Part shown: positions 43,936 through 52,354 of the stretch, in pieces | Numbering within the stretch: position 1 is the first letter of the stretch | How the letters are laid out: each line of letters opens with the position of its first letter | From: Streptomyces vilmorinianum | Lineage (GTDB): Bacteria; Actinomycetota; Actinomycetes; Streptomycetales; Streptomycetaceae | Length of the DNA: 64,000 bases | Direction: 5' to 3' | Assembly: GCF_005517195.1 (NCBI RefSeq) | Contig: NZ_CP040244.1 | Coordinates: 3,490,001 to 3,554,000 of the forward strand | Made by a program: the position numbers and the translations under genes | Notes under the pieces: generated by a model | Databases searched by the model: none | Seen by the model: only the letters and a program-made list of their open reading frames with translations | What the model was told of the DNA's origin: nothing

Positions 43936-46900
43936 GTGATCCCGCACTACCGTGTCCTCGGCACCGGCCTGGCCCTTCGCGCCGACGGCCGCGAGGCCGT
44001 GCTCAGCGGCTCCCGGCTCCGGGCGCTGCTGGCCGCTCTGGCCGCCGCCGGCGGGCGGAGTGTCGCGGCGGGGCAGCTCATCGCGCAGATCTGGGAGGAC
44101 AGCCCGCCCGGGGACGGCAGGGAGGCCCTGCAGGCGCTGGTCGGACGGCTGCGCCGGGCACTGGGGCGGGAGGCCGTGGTCTTCGCCCAGGGCGGCTACC
44201 GGCTGGCGGCGGGTCCCGAGGACGTGGACCTGTACGTGTTCGAGCGGCTGGCCGCCGAGGGGGCCGGGGCGCTCGCGGAGGGGGACGTGGCGCGGGCGGC
44301 GCGGCTCCTCGACGAGGCGCTCGGCCTGTGGCGCGGGCCGGTGCTCGCCGACCTGCCGGGCCGGGACGGCGAACCCCTGGTCGTACGCGCGGAGCAGCGC
44401 CACGCGCAGGCCCGCCGGGACCGTCTCGCCGCCGCCGTGGCCCTCGGCCAGGCCCGGACCGCGCTCGCCCCCCTGGCGGCCCTGGCGGCCGAGCATCCCC
44501 TGGACGAGCCTGTGCAGGCGCTCCGGATCCGTGCCCTGCGGGCGGCCGGCCGTCCGGCCGAGGCACTGCGGGCGTACGAGGAGGTACGCACCGTCCTCGC
44601 CGACCGCCTGGGTGCGGACCCGGGACCGGAACTACGCGCTCTGCACGCGGAGTTGCTGGCCGGTGAGACGCCCGTGACGGAACACCCGGGTCTCCCCGCA
44701 CGTCTCACGTCCTTCGTCGGACGGGAGAAGGAACGTGACGCCGTCGTGGACGAGTTGCGGGAACGGCGCCTGGTCACCCTGCTCGGGCCCGGCGGGGTGG
44801 GGAAGACCCGGCTCGCCCTGGAGTCCGCCGCGCACGGGGCCGGCGCCTGGCCGGACGGGGTCAGGGTGGCCGAACTCGCCTCCGTACGCGCGGAGTCCGA
44901 CGTACCCTCCGCCGTCCTCACCGCGCTGGGCGGCCGCGAGACCCAGCTGTGGAGCGGGCCGGCGGTCGTCGAGCAGAACGCCCGCGACGCGCTCACCCGG
45001 CTCGTGGAGCACTGCGGTGCCCGCCGTCTGCTGCTGCTCCTGGACAACTGCGAGCACGTGGTGGGCGCGGCGGCGGAGCTCGCGGAGACCCTGCTGGCCC
45101 GCTGCCCGGGGGTGACCGTGCTGGCGACCAGCCGCGAACCCCTGGGTGTGCCGGGGGAGTTCGTACGACCGGTGGAGCCACTGTCGCGGGACAGCGCGCT
45201 ACGGCTGCTCGCGGATCGTGGGGCGGCCGCGCGGGCGGGGTTCGATCCGGCCGCCGATCCCGAGGCGTGTGCCGAGATCTGCCGTCGCCTGGACGGTCTT
45301 CCCCTCGCCATCGAACTGGCGGCGGCCCGGCTGCGGATGCTCACCCCGCGCCGGATCGCCGACCGGCTCGACGACCGCTTCCGCCTGCTGACCTCCGGAG
45401 CCCGGACCGTCCTGCCGCGCCAGCAGACCCTGCGCGCCGTCGTCGACTGGTCCTGGGACCTCCTCGACGACGCCGAACGCGCCGTCCTGCGCCGCCTGTC
45501 GGTCTTCTCGGGCGGCTGCGACCTGGAGGCGGCCGAGGCCGTCTGCGCCGCCGACGCCCACGACGCCCACGGCGTCCTCGACGTCCTCGGCTCCCTCGTC
45601 GACAAGTCGCTCGTCGTCGCCGCACCCGCCGCCGGTGGCGACATGCGCTACCGCCTCCTGGAGACCGTCGCCGAGTACGCCGCCGAACGCCTCGACGAGG
45701 CCGGGGACCGCGCCGCCGCCGAACACCGCCACCTCGTCCACTACCGCGAACTCGCCCGCACCGGCGACCCCCGACTCCGCGGCGGCGGCCAGCACGTCTG
45801 GCTGCACCGGCTGGAGGCCGAGCACGACAACGTGACGGCCGCCCTGCGGACCGCCGTGGAACTCGGTGAGGAGCAGGAGGCGCTCTGCCTCGTCCTGTCC
45901 ATGAACTGGTTCTGGCAGCTCCGTGCCCGGCAGCCCGACGCCCGCGCCTGGTCCCTGGCCGCGGCGGCGCTCGGCCCCGACCCGTTCGCCCCGCCCCTGC
46001 GGCACGCCGTACCCCTCGTCGACCGCTGCACCGACACGCCGCCCCCGTGGACCGAGGAACAGCTGTGGGAGGCCCGGCGCGGCTGTGCCCTGATGGTTCT
46101 CGCGGCCGAGGGCGGCGAAGGCGCCACCGCCCTGGAGCGTCCCGAGACCCGCGCCCGCCTCGACGCCATCGCCTCCGCCTACCGTCCCGGAATGCCGCAG
46201 AACTGCCGCCAGCCGGGCTCGATGTGGTACTTCGCCCGCCTGATGACCGGCGAGTTCCACAGCCTCGACGAGACCCTGGAGGCCGTCGTCGCCGCCTGCC
46301 GCGCCCACGGAGCCGACTGGGAGCTCGCCTTCACCCTCCTCATGCGGGCCAAGCTCCTCGGCGACCGCCCCGACGACGCCGAGCGGGCGCTGGCCTTCTT
46401 CGAGCGAGCCCAGGACTCGTGGGGCACCGCCGAATCCCTCTCCGCGCGCGGCGAGGCGTACGAGAGGTCGGGCCGGCTCGCCGAGGCCGCCGCCGACTTC
46501 GAGCGGGCCGCGGAGGCCTCCGCCCTCCTCGGCGCCCTCACCCAGGTCCCCGTCTTCAAGGCCCGACTCGCCGCCGTACGCCTGCGGATGCCCGGCGACG
46601 CGGCGGCGCGGTCGGAGGCCGAGCGTCTCCTGACCGAAGCCGCAGAGGAGGCGGGGGAGTCGCACGGCGAGCCCGTCAGCACGCCCCGCCTGCTCCTCGC
46701 CCAGCACTACGCGCACACCGGCCGCACGGCCCTGGCCCGCGAACAACTCGCCTACATGGAGCGCGACTTCACCGGCGACACGCCCGATCTGTTCACCGGG
46801 CTGACCGGCGGACTGCGCGGCTGGCTCGACTGTCTCGACGGCGCCTACGGCGAGGCGACCGGGCATCTGGCCCGCGCCCTGCGGGACGTCGAGAGCCTCG

Positions 46901-47196
46901 CGTACCTCGTGGCCCCCTCTCTCGTGGTCGGCCAGTTCGCGACGGCGGCCTGGGCCAAGGCCGGCCTGGGCGTGCGGAGCGACGCAGAGGACGGCGCCCG
47001 CCTTCTCGGCGCGTACGACGCCCACAGCCGGCACGCGGGAGGGGTCGGCTTCCGCCCCTTCACCGCGCAGACCGAGGCCTCGGTGAGGGAACAGGCCGAG
47101 CGAGCCCTGCGCGCGGTCCTGGACCCGCGGACCTACGCGCTGCGGTACGAGGAGGGTGGCCGCCTCGCGGTGAAGGAGGCCGCCGCCCTCGTCTGA
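43936..47196 (+). CDS. AfsR/SARP-like BTAD regulator with NB-ARC ATPase and TPR region
   Basis: A 1086-residue large regulator. The N-terminal OmpR-like winged helix (about 5-75; SGSRLRALLAALAAAGGRSV, LVGRLRRALG) and BTAD (about 85-235; LYVFERLAAEGAGAL, AYEEVRTVLADRLGADPGPELR) are followed by an NB-ARC/AAA ATPase (about 255-560) with Walker A GPGGVGKTR, LLLLDNCEHV Walker B and the GLPLAIELAAARLRML sensor region, and a long TPR tail. AfsR-type proteins activate secondary metabolism or development on Ser/Thr phosphorylation. GTG 43936 is the start. No biosynthetic cluster adjoins it, so its targets are unknown. A 7-bp repeat array begins in its stop codon. Confidence 0.92.
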   Translation: MIPHYRVLGTGLALRADGREAVLSGSRLRALLAALAAAGGRSVAAGQLIAQIWEDSPPGDGREALQALVGRLRRALGREAVVFAQGGYRLAAGPEDVDLYVFERLAAEGAGALAEGDVARAARLLDEALGLWRGPVLADLPGRDGEPLVVRAEQRHAQARRDRLAAAVALGQARTALAPLAALAAEHPLDEPVQALRIRALRAAGRPAEALRAYEEVRTVLADRLGADPGPELRALHAELLAGETPVTEHPGLPARLTSFVGREKERDAVVDELRERRLVTLLGPGGVGKTRLALESAAHGAGAWPDGVRVAELASVRAESDVPSAVLTALGGRETQLWSGPAVVEQNARDALTRLVEHCGARRLLLLLDNCEHVVGAAAELAETLLARCPGVTVLATSREPLGVPGEFVRPVEPLSRDSALRLLADRGAAARAGFDPAADPEACAEICRRLDGLPLAIELAAARLRMLTPRRIADRLDDRFRLLTSGARTVLPRQQTLRAVVDWSWDLLDDAERAVLRRLSVFSGGCDLEAAEAVCAADAHDAHGVLDVLGSLVDKSLVVAAPAAGGDMRYRLLETVAEYAAERLDEAGDRAAAEHRHLVHYRELARTGDPRLRGGGQHVWLHRLEAEHDNVTAALRTAVELGEEQEALCLVLSMNWFWQLRARQPDARAWSLAAAALGPDPFAPPLRHAVPLVDRCTDTPPPWTEEQLWEARRGCALMVLAAEGGEGATALERPETRARLDAIASAYRPGMPQNCRQPGSMWYFARLMTGEFHSLDETLEAVVAACRAHGADWELAFTLLMRAKLLGDRPDDAERALAFFERAQDSWGTAESLSARGEAYERSGRLAEAAADFERAAEASALLGALTQVPVFKARLAAVRLRMPGDAAARSEAERLLTEAAEEAGESHGEPVSTPRLLLAQHYAHTGRTALAREQLAYMERDFTGDTPDLFTGLTGGLRGWLDCLDGAYGEATGHLARALRDVESLAYLVAPSLVVGQFATAAWAKAGLGVRSDAEDGARLLGAYDAHSRHAGGVGFRPFTAQTEASVREQAERALRAVLDPRTYALRYEEGGRLAVKEAAALV

Positions 47197-47236
47197 GCGC
47201 AGAGCGCAGAGCGTAGAGCGCTGAGCTCGGAGCTTG
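47195..47236. repeat. 7-bp tandem repeat, six units
   Basis: GAGCGCA, GAGCGCA, GAGCGTA, GAGCGCT, GAGCTCG, GAGCTTG in direct succession. The first unit begins at the second base of the BTAD gene's TGA stop. Confidence 0.85.
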
Positions 47237-47249
47237 GAGGCCGGATCCG

Positions 47250-48158
47250 TCAGGCCCCGGCGCTCCCGCCCGCCGCCTCCAGCCGCTCCCGCGCCTCCGC
47301 GAGGTCCTCCGGGGTAGGGGCGTCGTCCTGCGTGAGGTGCCGGCGCCAGTACCCCGTGAACTCGACGGCGCGCCGGTCGTACCCGCGCTCCTCCACCAGA
47401 TGCCGCCGCAGTGCCCGTACGGCCCCGGCCTCACCGGCCAGCCACACGGACGGCGCCCCGGCCGGGAGCGCGGCCGCCCGCACCGCGTCGACCACCGACG
47501 CGTCCCCGTGCAGCCAGTGCACGGTCAGCTCGCCGGGCGTCACCGGCGTCCGCTCCTCCGCCGCGTCGGCGACCTGCACGAACGCCAGGGCCCGGTGGCC
47601 GGGCGGCAGCGCCTCGGCGATGGTCGCGAGCGCCGGGAGCGAGCATCCGTCGGCGGCGAGCAGCGTCCAGTCAGCGGCGCCGACGGAGAGCGGCCGGGCG
47701 AAGTACGCCGACGGTCCGAACATGCCCAGCGTGTCGCCCGGCCGTGCGGCCCGGGCCCAGCGCGTCGCGGGACCGTGATTCCCGTTCACGCCCTCACCGT
47801 GGACGTAGAAGTCGATGTCGAGGGTCGCCGCCGCCGGATCATGGGACCGGATCGTGTAACTGCGCATCCAGGGGCGCTCGGGCTCCGGAATCGCGCCGTA
47901 CGCCGCGTACCAGCGCATCACGTCACCCTCCGCGTCACCGTCCGTGTCGCCGGGCGCGGGCAGCACGGGCTCGGACTGGCCGCGCCGGGGGAAGTAGAGC
48001 TTCACCTGCTGGTCGGGCCCGGCGAGCGTGAGGTCGGCGAGGGACGCGCCACCGAAGGTGACCCTGATCATGCGCGGGGTGAGCGGCCGGACGGCGACGA
48101 CCCGGATACGGCGGAGGGGAAGGGGCTCGGGCTCAGGCCGGGCCGGAGGCTGGGACAT
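47250..48158 (-). CDS. Siderophore-interacting protein (ViuB-like ferric-siderophore reductase)
   Basis: A 302-residue FAD/NAD(P)H reductase that frees iron from imported siderophore in the cytosol. The FAD-binding barrel has the RSYTIRS motif and the HGPATRWARAARPGD segment; the NAD-binding part ends in YDRRAVEFTGYWRRH, typical of this family. An insert of Asp and Gly (about 65-80) comes between the early strands. ATG 48158 has GGAG 7 nt upstream. It stands apart from the uptake genes at 26-30 kb, and no iron box was seen before it. Confidence 0.9.
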   Translation of the reverse strand: MSQPPARPEPEPLPLRRIRVVAVRPLTPRMIRVTFGGASLADLTLAGPDQQVKLYFPRRGQSEPVLPAPGDTDGDAEGDVMRWYAAYGAIPEPERPWMRSYTIRSHDPAAATLDIDFYVHGEGVNGNHGPATRWARAARPGDTLGMFGPSAYFARPLSVGAADWTLLAADGCSLPALATIAEALPPGHRALAFVQVADAAEERTPVTPGELTVHWLHGDASVVDAVRAAALPAGAPSVWLAGEAGAVRALRRHLVEERGYDRRAVEFTGYWRRHLTQDDAPTPEDLAEARERLEAAGGSAGA

Positions 48159-48317
48159 CGGGGCTCCTGTGTGTCGTGGCTCGGCCCACCACCCTCCCCG
48201 GCCCCGCCGACATGCCGCCGACACGGAACCGACACGGCGGCGCCGCCCCGGCCCGGATGCGGGACCGGGGGACGGACACGACAATGGCCAGTGCCGGAAG
48301 AACTAGTAGGAGGCGGC

Positions 48318-48518
48318 ATGAACGCTGAGTCCGACAAGACATCTCCGGGGGAGAGCCCGACGCCCGATCGCCTCTTGCACGCCGGGTCGGAGGGCGAATA
48401 CACGGCGGAGGATCTGGTCCTCGCCTCCGGACGTGACGTGAATCCGAAGAGTCTCGCGTGGGCGGAGCGCCGGATGGCGCAGAAGGGACGCGCCTCCCTG
48501 GACGAGCTCCTGCCCTGA
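48318..48518 (+). CDS. Small conserved-looking protein, 66 residues
   Basis: Begins at ATG 48318 with a near-ideal AGGAGG 4 nt upstream. Composition is acidic and hydrophilic in the first third (NAESDKTSPGESPTPD), then a helical segment (YTAEDLVLASGRDVNPKSLA, AERRMAQKGRASLDELLP). No signal, helix of membrane type or Cys pair. Function not recognised. A strong terminator follows, so it appears to be a monocistronic gene; similar short proteins occur in Streptomyces, but no name can be given from sequence. Confidence 0.72.
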   Translation: MNAESDKTSPGESPTPDRLLHAGSEGEYTAEDLVLASGRDVNPKSLAWAERRMAQKGRASLDELLP

Positions 48519-48540
48519 CCCCGGACCCGAAGCCCGCCCC

Positions 48541-48577
48541 ACCGCCTCGGCCCGGCCCCGTACCGGGCCGGGGCGGT
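48541..48577. terminator. Two-part terminator hairpin
   Basis: Outer arms ACCGCC (48541) and GGCGGT (48572) enclose inner arms CGGCCCGG (48548) and CCGGGCCG (48563) with a 7-nt loop; one unpaired base on each side joins them. Confidence 0.85.
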
Positions 48578-48620
48578 CTGCGCACGTGGGCCTCGGCGCG
48601 CCCTGGGGCTTCCCCATTTG

Positions 48621-48634
48621 TGGAACACGTTCTA
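48621..48634. promoter_or_regulatory. KstR-like palindrome
   Basis: TGGAACACGTTCTA matches the KstR-type palindrome TAGAACACGTTCTA at 13 of 14 positions. It lies 53 bp upstream of the acyl-CoA dehydrogenase ATG. Confidence 0.6.
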
Positions 48635-48686
48635 CCGTGGCCGCCGTCGCGCGCACGGTACCCAGGACGCTGCCACGGGAGGCCCC

Positions 48687-49865
48687 ATGCACCTCGAGTA
48701 CACGCCCGCCCAGCACCGCTTGCGCGAGGAGCTGCGCGGGTACTTCGCCGAGCTCGTCCCGGACGACGTCCACGCCCGCTACGCCGACCCGTCCGCCCAG
48801 AAGCGGTTCTACCGCGAGACCGTGCGCAGGCTCGGCACGGACGGCTGGCTCGGGGTCGGCTGGCCCGTCGCGTACGGGGGGCGCGGGCTGAGCCCCATGG
48901 AGCAGTTCATCTTCTTCGACGAGGCCGCCCAGGCCGGCGTCCCGCTGCCGCTGATGGCCCTGAACACCGTCGGCCCGACGATCATGCAGTTCGGTACCGA
49001 CGAGCAGAAGGCGTACTTCCTGCCGAAGATCCTCTCCGGGGAGATCGACTTCGCCATCGGCTACAGCGAGCCCGACGCCGGTACCGACCTGGCAGCCCTC
49101 AAGACGCGCGCGGTCAGGGACGGTGACGCCTACATCGTCAATGGGCAGAAGATCTGGACGACGAACGGCGACACCGCCGACTGGGTCTGGCTCGCCGTCC
49201 GCACCGACCCGGACGCCCCGGCCCACAAGGGCATCACCATGCTGCTCGTGCCGACCACCGACCCCGGCTACTCCTGCACCCTCATCAACACCCTCGCCTC
49301 GCACGACACGACCGCCAGCTACTACGAGAACGTCCGCGTGCCCGTCTCCCACCGCGTCGGCGAGGAGAACAAGGGCTGGCGGCTCATCACCAACCAGCTC
49401 AACCACGAACGCGTGACCCTCGCCGCCCACGGCACGATGGCGATCCGCGCCCTCCACGACGTCCAGCGATGGGCCGCCGGGACCAAGCTCGCCGACGGAC
49501 GCCGGGTGATCGACCTCGGCTGGGTGCGCCGCAGCCTGGCCCGTACGCACACCCGGCTCGACGCGATGAAACTCCTCAACTGGCAGATGGTGAACGCCGT
49601 CCAGCAGGGCACCCTCACCCCCCAGGACGCCTCCGCCGTCAAGGTCTACGGCTCCGAGGCCCGCCGCGACGCCTACGCCTGGCTCATGGAGGTCGTCGGC
49701 TCGGCCGGCGCCCTCAAGGAGGGCTCCGCCGGCGCGGTCCTCCACGGCGAACTCGAACGCGGCTACCGCTCGGCCGTCATCTTCACCTTCGGTGGCGGCA
49801 ACAACGAGATCCAGCGCGAGATCATCTCCTGGATCGGCCTCGGAATGCCCCGCGTCCGGCGCTGA
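48687..49865 (+). CDS. Acyl-CoA dehydrogenase family protein
   Basis: A 392-residue FAD-dependent acyl-CoA dehydrogenase. An N-terminal helical domain (LEYTPAQHRLREELRGYF), then WLGVGWPVAYGGRGLS, the FAD/substrate segments IGYSEPDAGTDLAALKTRA and QKIWTTNGDTADWVWLAVRT, and a C-terminal domain with FGGGNNEIQREIISWIGLGMPR. This ending resembles the FadE branch linked to branched or steroid side-chain acyl-CoA. ATG 48687 has GGAGG 4 nt upstream. A KstR-like palindrome sits in the promoter, which would fit sterol or branched fatty acid control, by inference. Confidence 0.87.
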   Translation: MHLEYTPAQHRLREELRGYFAELVPDDVHARYADPSAQKRFYRETVRRLGTDGWLGVGWPVAYGGRGLSPMEQFIFFDEAAQAGVPLPLMALNTVGPTIMQFGTDEQKAYFLPKILSGEIDFAIGYSEPDAGTDLAALKTRAVRDGDAYIVNGQKIWTTNGDTADWVWLAVRTDPDAPAHKGITMLLVPTTDPGYSCTLINTLASHDTTASYYENVRVPVSHRVGEENKGWRLITNQLNHERVTLAAHGTMAIRALHDVQRWAAGTKLADGRRVIDLGWVRRSLARTHTRLDAMKLLNWQMVNAVQQGTLTPQDASAVKVYGSEARRDAYAWLMEVVGSAGALKEGSAGAVLHGELERGYRSAVIFTFGGGNNEIQREIISWIGLGMPRVRR

Positions 49866-50018
49866 GGGGACAACAGATCCGCGTCGCGCCGCAAGACCTC
49901 AGGCGCCGTTCCGGAGAGGGCGCGGTCGGCTGGAGCCCGCCTGCGGGGTGTGGAGGGTGACGGTCCCTCCGCCGAGCATCTCGGCCTTCGGGCGATGGAC
50001 GGTCACCACGGTCATCGT

Positions 50019-50042
50019 GGACTCGGACTCGGACTCGGACTC
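50019..50042. repeat. GGACTC tandem repeat, four units
   Basis: Four perfect 6-bp units in the non-coding stretch before the ribosomal protection gene. Confidence 0.9.
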
Positions 50043-50099
50043 GTCGATGGAGAAGTGGTAGGCGATCAGTTGCGGCGCGCGGGCCGGGAAAACGACATG

Positions 50100-50133
50100 C
50101 CCGCGCGACGCGCCTGCGGTAGCGTCGCGCGGG
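50100..50133. promoter_or_regulatory. Perfect 12-bp hairpin upstream of the resistance gene leader
   Basis: CCCGCGCGACGC and GCGTCGCGCGGG with a 10-nt loop. The candidate -10 TAGCGT overlaps the right arm, so the repeat may be an operator; if transcription starts further up it would be a terminator-like attenuator stem 39 bp before the upstream ORF. Confidence 0.6.
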
Positions 50134-50171
50134 TCACGCGACCCACCCTGAATTCGGCAAGGAGTTCCCCC

Positions 50172-50294
50172 ATGCGCATCCCCGTCAAGCCCGCCCCCGA
50201 GGAAGGAGTCACCATCCGCACAGAGGACCTGAGGCTTGATGAGTTCATCGCTCGAACCGAACAACCTGAATCTGGGGATTCTCGCTCACATTGA
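50172..50294 (+). CDS. Upstream ORF/leader peptide overlapping the ribosomal protection gene
   Basis: A 40-codon frame starting MRIPVKPAPEEGV with a stronger ribosome site (AAGGAG, 7 nt) than the resistance gene itself. It continues 56 bp into that gene in another frame, so ribosomes translating it must cross the resistance gene's start. Leader peptides control tet(M) and erm genes by attenuation, so a regulatory role here is plausible; the peptide itself has no similarity that I recognise. Confidence 0.55.
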   Translation: MRIPVKPAPEEGVTIRTEDLRLDEFIARTEQPESGDSRSH

Positions 50295-52272
50295 CGCGGG
50301 AAAGACCAGCCTCACCGAGCGGCTTCTGTACGCCGCCGGTGCCATCGACGCCGTCGGGAGCGTCGACGAGGGAAGTACGCAGACCGACTCGCTCGACCTG
50401 GAGCGGCAGCGCGGCATCACGATCAGATCCGCCGTCGTGTCCTTCGCCGTCGACGACATCGCCGTCAATCTGATCGACACCCCCGGCCACCCCGACTTCA
50501 TCGCCGAGGTGGAGCGCGTCCTGAGCGTGCTGGACGGGGCCGTGCTCGTCGTGTCCGCCGTCGAAGGGGTGCAGGCCCAGACCCGCGTTCTCATGCGGAC
50601 GTTGAGGCGGCTCGGCATTCCGACGCTGATCTTCGTGAACAAGATCGACCGCCGTGGCGCGGACCGCGAAGGCACCCTCCGGGGCATCCGGGAGAAGCTC
50701 ACCTCCTGCGTCGTCCCCATGGGTTCGACGCGTGCCCTGGGCACGGCCGCGGCCGCGTTCACACCGTACGGCCCGGCCGACACCACCTTCTCGTCCGGTC
50801 TGCTCGACCTCCTCACCGCACAGGACGACGCGTTTCTCGCCCGGTGCGTGGAGAACCCGCAACAGATCTCCCCCGAGCGGCTGCGGGCGGAGTTGGCGCG
50901 GCAGACCGCGCACGTCCTGGCCCACCCGGTCTTCTTCGGATCCGCGATCACCGGTGCGGGGGTCACCAGCCTGATGGCGGGCGTGAGGGAATTCCTCCCC
51001 GCCGTCGCGGGAGACAGCGAAGGGCCGGTTTCCGGAACCGTCTTCACGGTGGAGCGTGGCACGGCCGGCGAGAAGATCGCGTACGTACGCATGTTCTCCG
51101 GCACCGTACGGACCCGGGACACCGTGCAATTCCGCGGGGGAAACGGCGCCGATCACGTCGCCGAGGGGAAAGTCACCGGCGTCGACGTCTTCGGCCACGA
51201 TGCCGCCGACGGCCGGGGCGTCGCCCGCGCGGGCCGGATCGCCCGGCTCCGGGGCCTCGGCGGCATCCGTGTCGGGGACACGATCAGCGCCCCGGGAGAA
51301 CCCGCCCCCGTGCGCGACGTGCAAGGGCACTTCGCGCCGCCGACCCTGGAGACCGTCGTCGTCCCCGAGCGGGCCGCCGACCGAGGACGCCTCCATGTCG
51401 CCCTCACCCAACTCGCCGAGCAGGACCCGCTGATCGACCTGCGCCGGGACGAACCGCGCGAGGAGACCCACCTCTCGCTCTACGGCGAGGTGCAGAAGGA
51501 GGTGATCCAGGCGACGCTCGCCGACGCGTACGGCATCGGCGTCACCTTCCGCGCGACCACCCCCCTCTGCGTCGAGCGCCTGAGCCGCACGGGCGCCGCG
51601 TTCGAGGCGATCGGCGGGGACGGCAACCCGTTCCTCGCCGCGATCGGACTGCGCGTCGCACCGGCACCGCCCGGCAGCGGCGTGGAGTTCCGCCTCGGCA
51701 TCGAACTCGGCTCGCTCCCCCTCGCGTTCCTCAACGCGGTGCGGGAGACCGTCGACGCGACGCTGCGGCAGGGCGTCCACGGCTGGCGTATCCCCGACTG
51801 CGCGGTCACCCTCACCCGCTCCCGCTACCTGGCACGCCAGAGCCACGCTCACGGCACCTTCGACAAGAGCATGTCGAGCACCGCGGGGGACTTCCGCCAT
51901 CTGACCCCCCTCGTCCTGATGAGCGCCCTCCTCGAGGCCGGGACCCGGGTGCACGAGCCGGTCCACCGGTTCCGGCTGGAGATCCCCGAGGGGACGCTCG
52001 ACACCCTCCTGCCCGTCCTGACCCGGGCCGGCGCACTCCCGGGGACGACGGAGCAGCGCGGGCGCTCCCTCGTCCTGGAGGGCGACATCCCGGCGGCCCG
52101 CGTGCACGAGCTGCAGCAGCGACTGCCCTCGCTCACCCAGGGCGAAGGCGTCCTGGAGAGCGCCTTCGCCCACTACCGGCCGGTCGCCGGCGCGGTCCCG
52201 ACCCGGGCCCGCACGGACCACAACCCCCTGAACCGGAAGGAGTACCTCCGCCACGTCCTGCGCCGGGTCTGA
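50239..52272 (+). CDS. TetM/OtrA-type ribosomal protection GTPase
   Basis: A 677-residue EF-G-like GTPase of the Tet(M)/OtrA family, which removes tetracyclines from the ribosome. G1 AHIDAGKTSL, switch region RGITIRSA, G3 DTPGHPDF, G4 NKID; then domain 2, domain 3, a domain 4 with SYGEV-like LYGEVQKEV and EF-G-type C-terminal parts, and the ending NPLNRKEYLRHVLRR. Length is close to OtrA (663) and Tet(M) (639). ATG 50239 has GAGG 4 nt upstream, a weak site inside the leader ORF. The first part uses more A/T-ending codons than neighbouring genes. No tetracycline biosynthesis gene is near, so this may be intrinsic self-protection or a housekeeping paralogue. Confidence 0.9.
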   Translation: MSSSLEPNNLNLGILAHIDAGKTSLTERLLYAAGAIDAVGSVDEGSTQTDSLDLERQRGITIRSAVVSFAVDDIAVNLIDTPGHPDFIAEVERVLSVLDGAVLVVSAVEGVQAQTRVLMRTLRRLGIPTLIFVNKIDRRGADREGTLRGIREKLTSCVVPMGSTRALGTAAAAFTPYGPADTTFSSGLLDLLTAQDDAFLARCVENPQQISPERLRAELARQTAHVLAHPVFFGSAITGAGVTSLMAGVREFLPAVAGDSEGPVSGTVFTVERGTAGEKIAYVRMFSGTVRTRDTVQFRGGNGADHVAEGKVTGVDVFGHDAADGRGVARAGRIARLRGLGGIRVGDTISAPGEPAPVRDVQGHFAPPTLETVVVPERAADRGRLHVALTQLAEQDPLIDLRRDEPREETHLSLYGEVQKEVIQATLADAYGIGVTFRATTPLCVERLSRTGAAFEAIGGDGNPFLAAIGLRVAPAPPGSGVEFRLGIELGSLPLAFLNAVRETVDATLRQGVHGWRIPDCAVTLTRSRYLARQSHAHGTFDKSMSSTAGDFRHLTPLVLMSALLEAGTRVHEPVHRFRLEIPEGTLDTLLPVLTRAGALPGTTEQRGRSLVLEGDIPAARVHELQQRLPSLTQGEGVLESAFAHYRPVAGAVPTRARTDHNPLNRKEYLRHVLRRV

Positions 52273-52295
52273 AAGACCACGGGGGGCTGTCGGAC

Positions 52296-52316
52296 CGGCA
52301 CACGGCACACGGCACA
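52296..52316. repeat. 7-bp tandem repeat CGGCACA, three units
   Basis: Three perfect copies of CGGCACA, 24 bp after the resistance gene's stop codon. Confidence 0.85.
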
Positions 52317-52354
52317 CTGTTCGAGATCAAGTCCACCGCCCGAACGGAGAGCAG

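Larger units (their letters stand above)
49866..50171. other. Intergenic region with GGACTC repeat and hairpin
   Basis: 306 bp between the acyl-CoA dehydrogenase and the upstream ORF of the resistance gene. It holds (GGACTC)4 at 50019-50042, a perfect 12-bp hairpin at 50100-50133 and a possible -10 TAGCGT at 50120-50125. Frames on both strands are open here but none has a good start or recognisable similarity. Confidence 0.6.

Noticed and set aside
49899..50264. A 121-codon minus-strand frame with a Ser-Glu run
   Set aside because: The Ser-Glu run is merely the GGACTC repeat; there is no good start or ribosome site and half of it is antisense to the leader ORF. A short real product starting at the inner ATG cannot be excluded.
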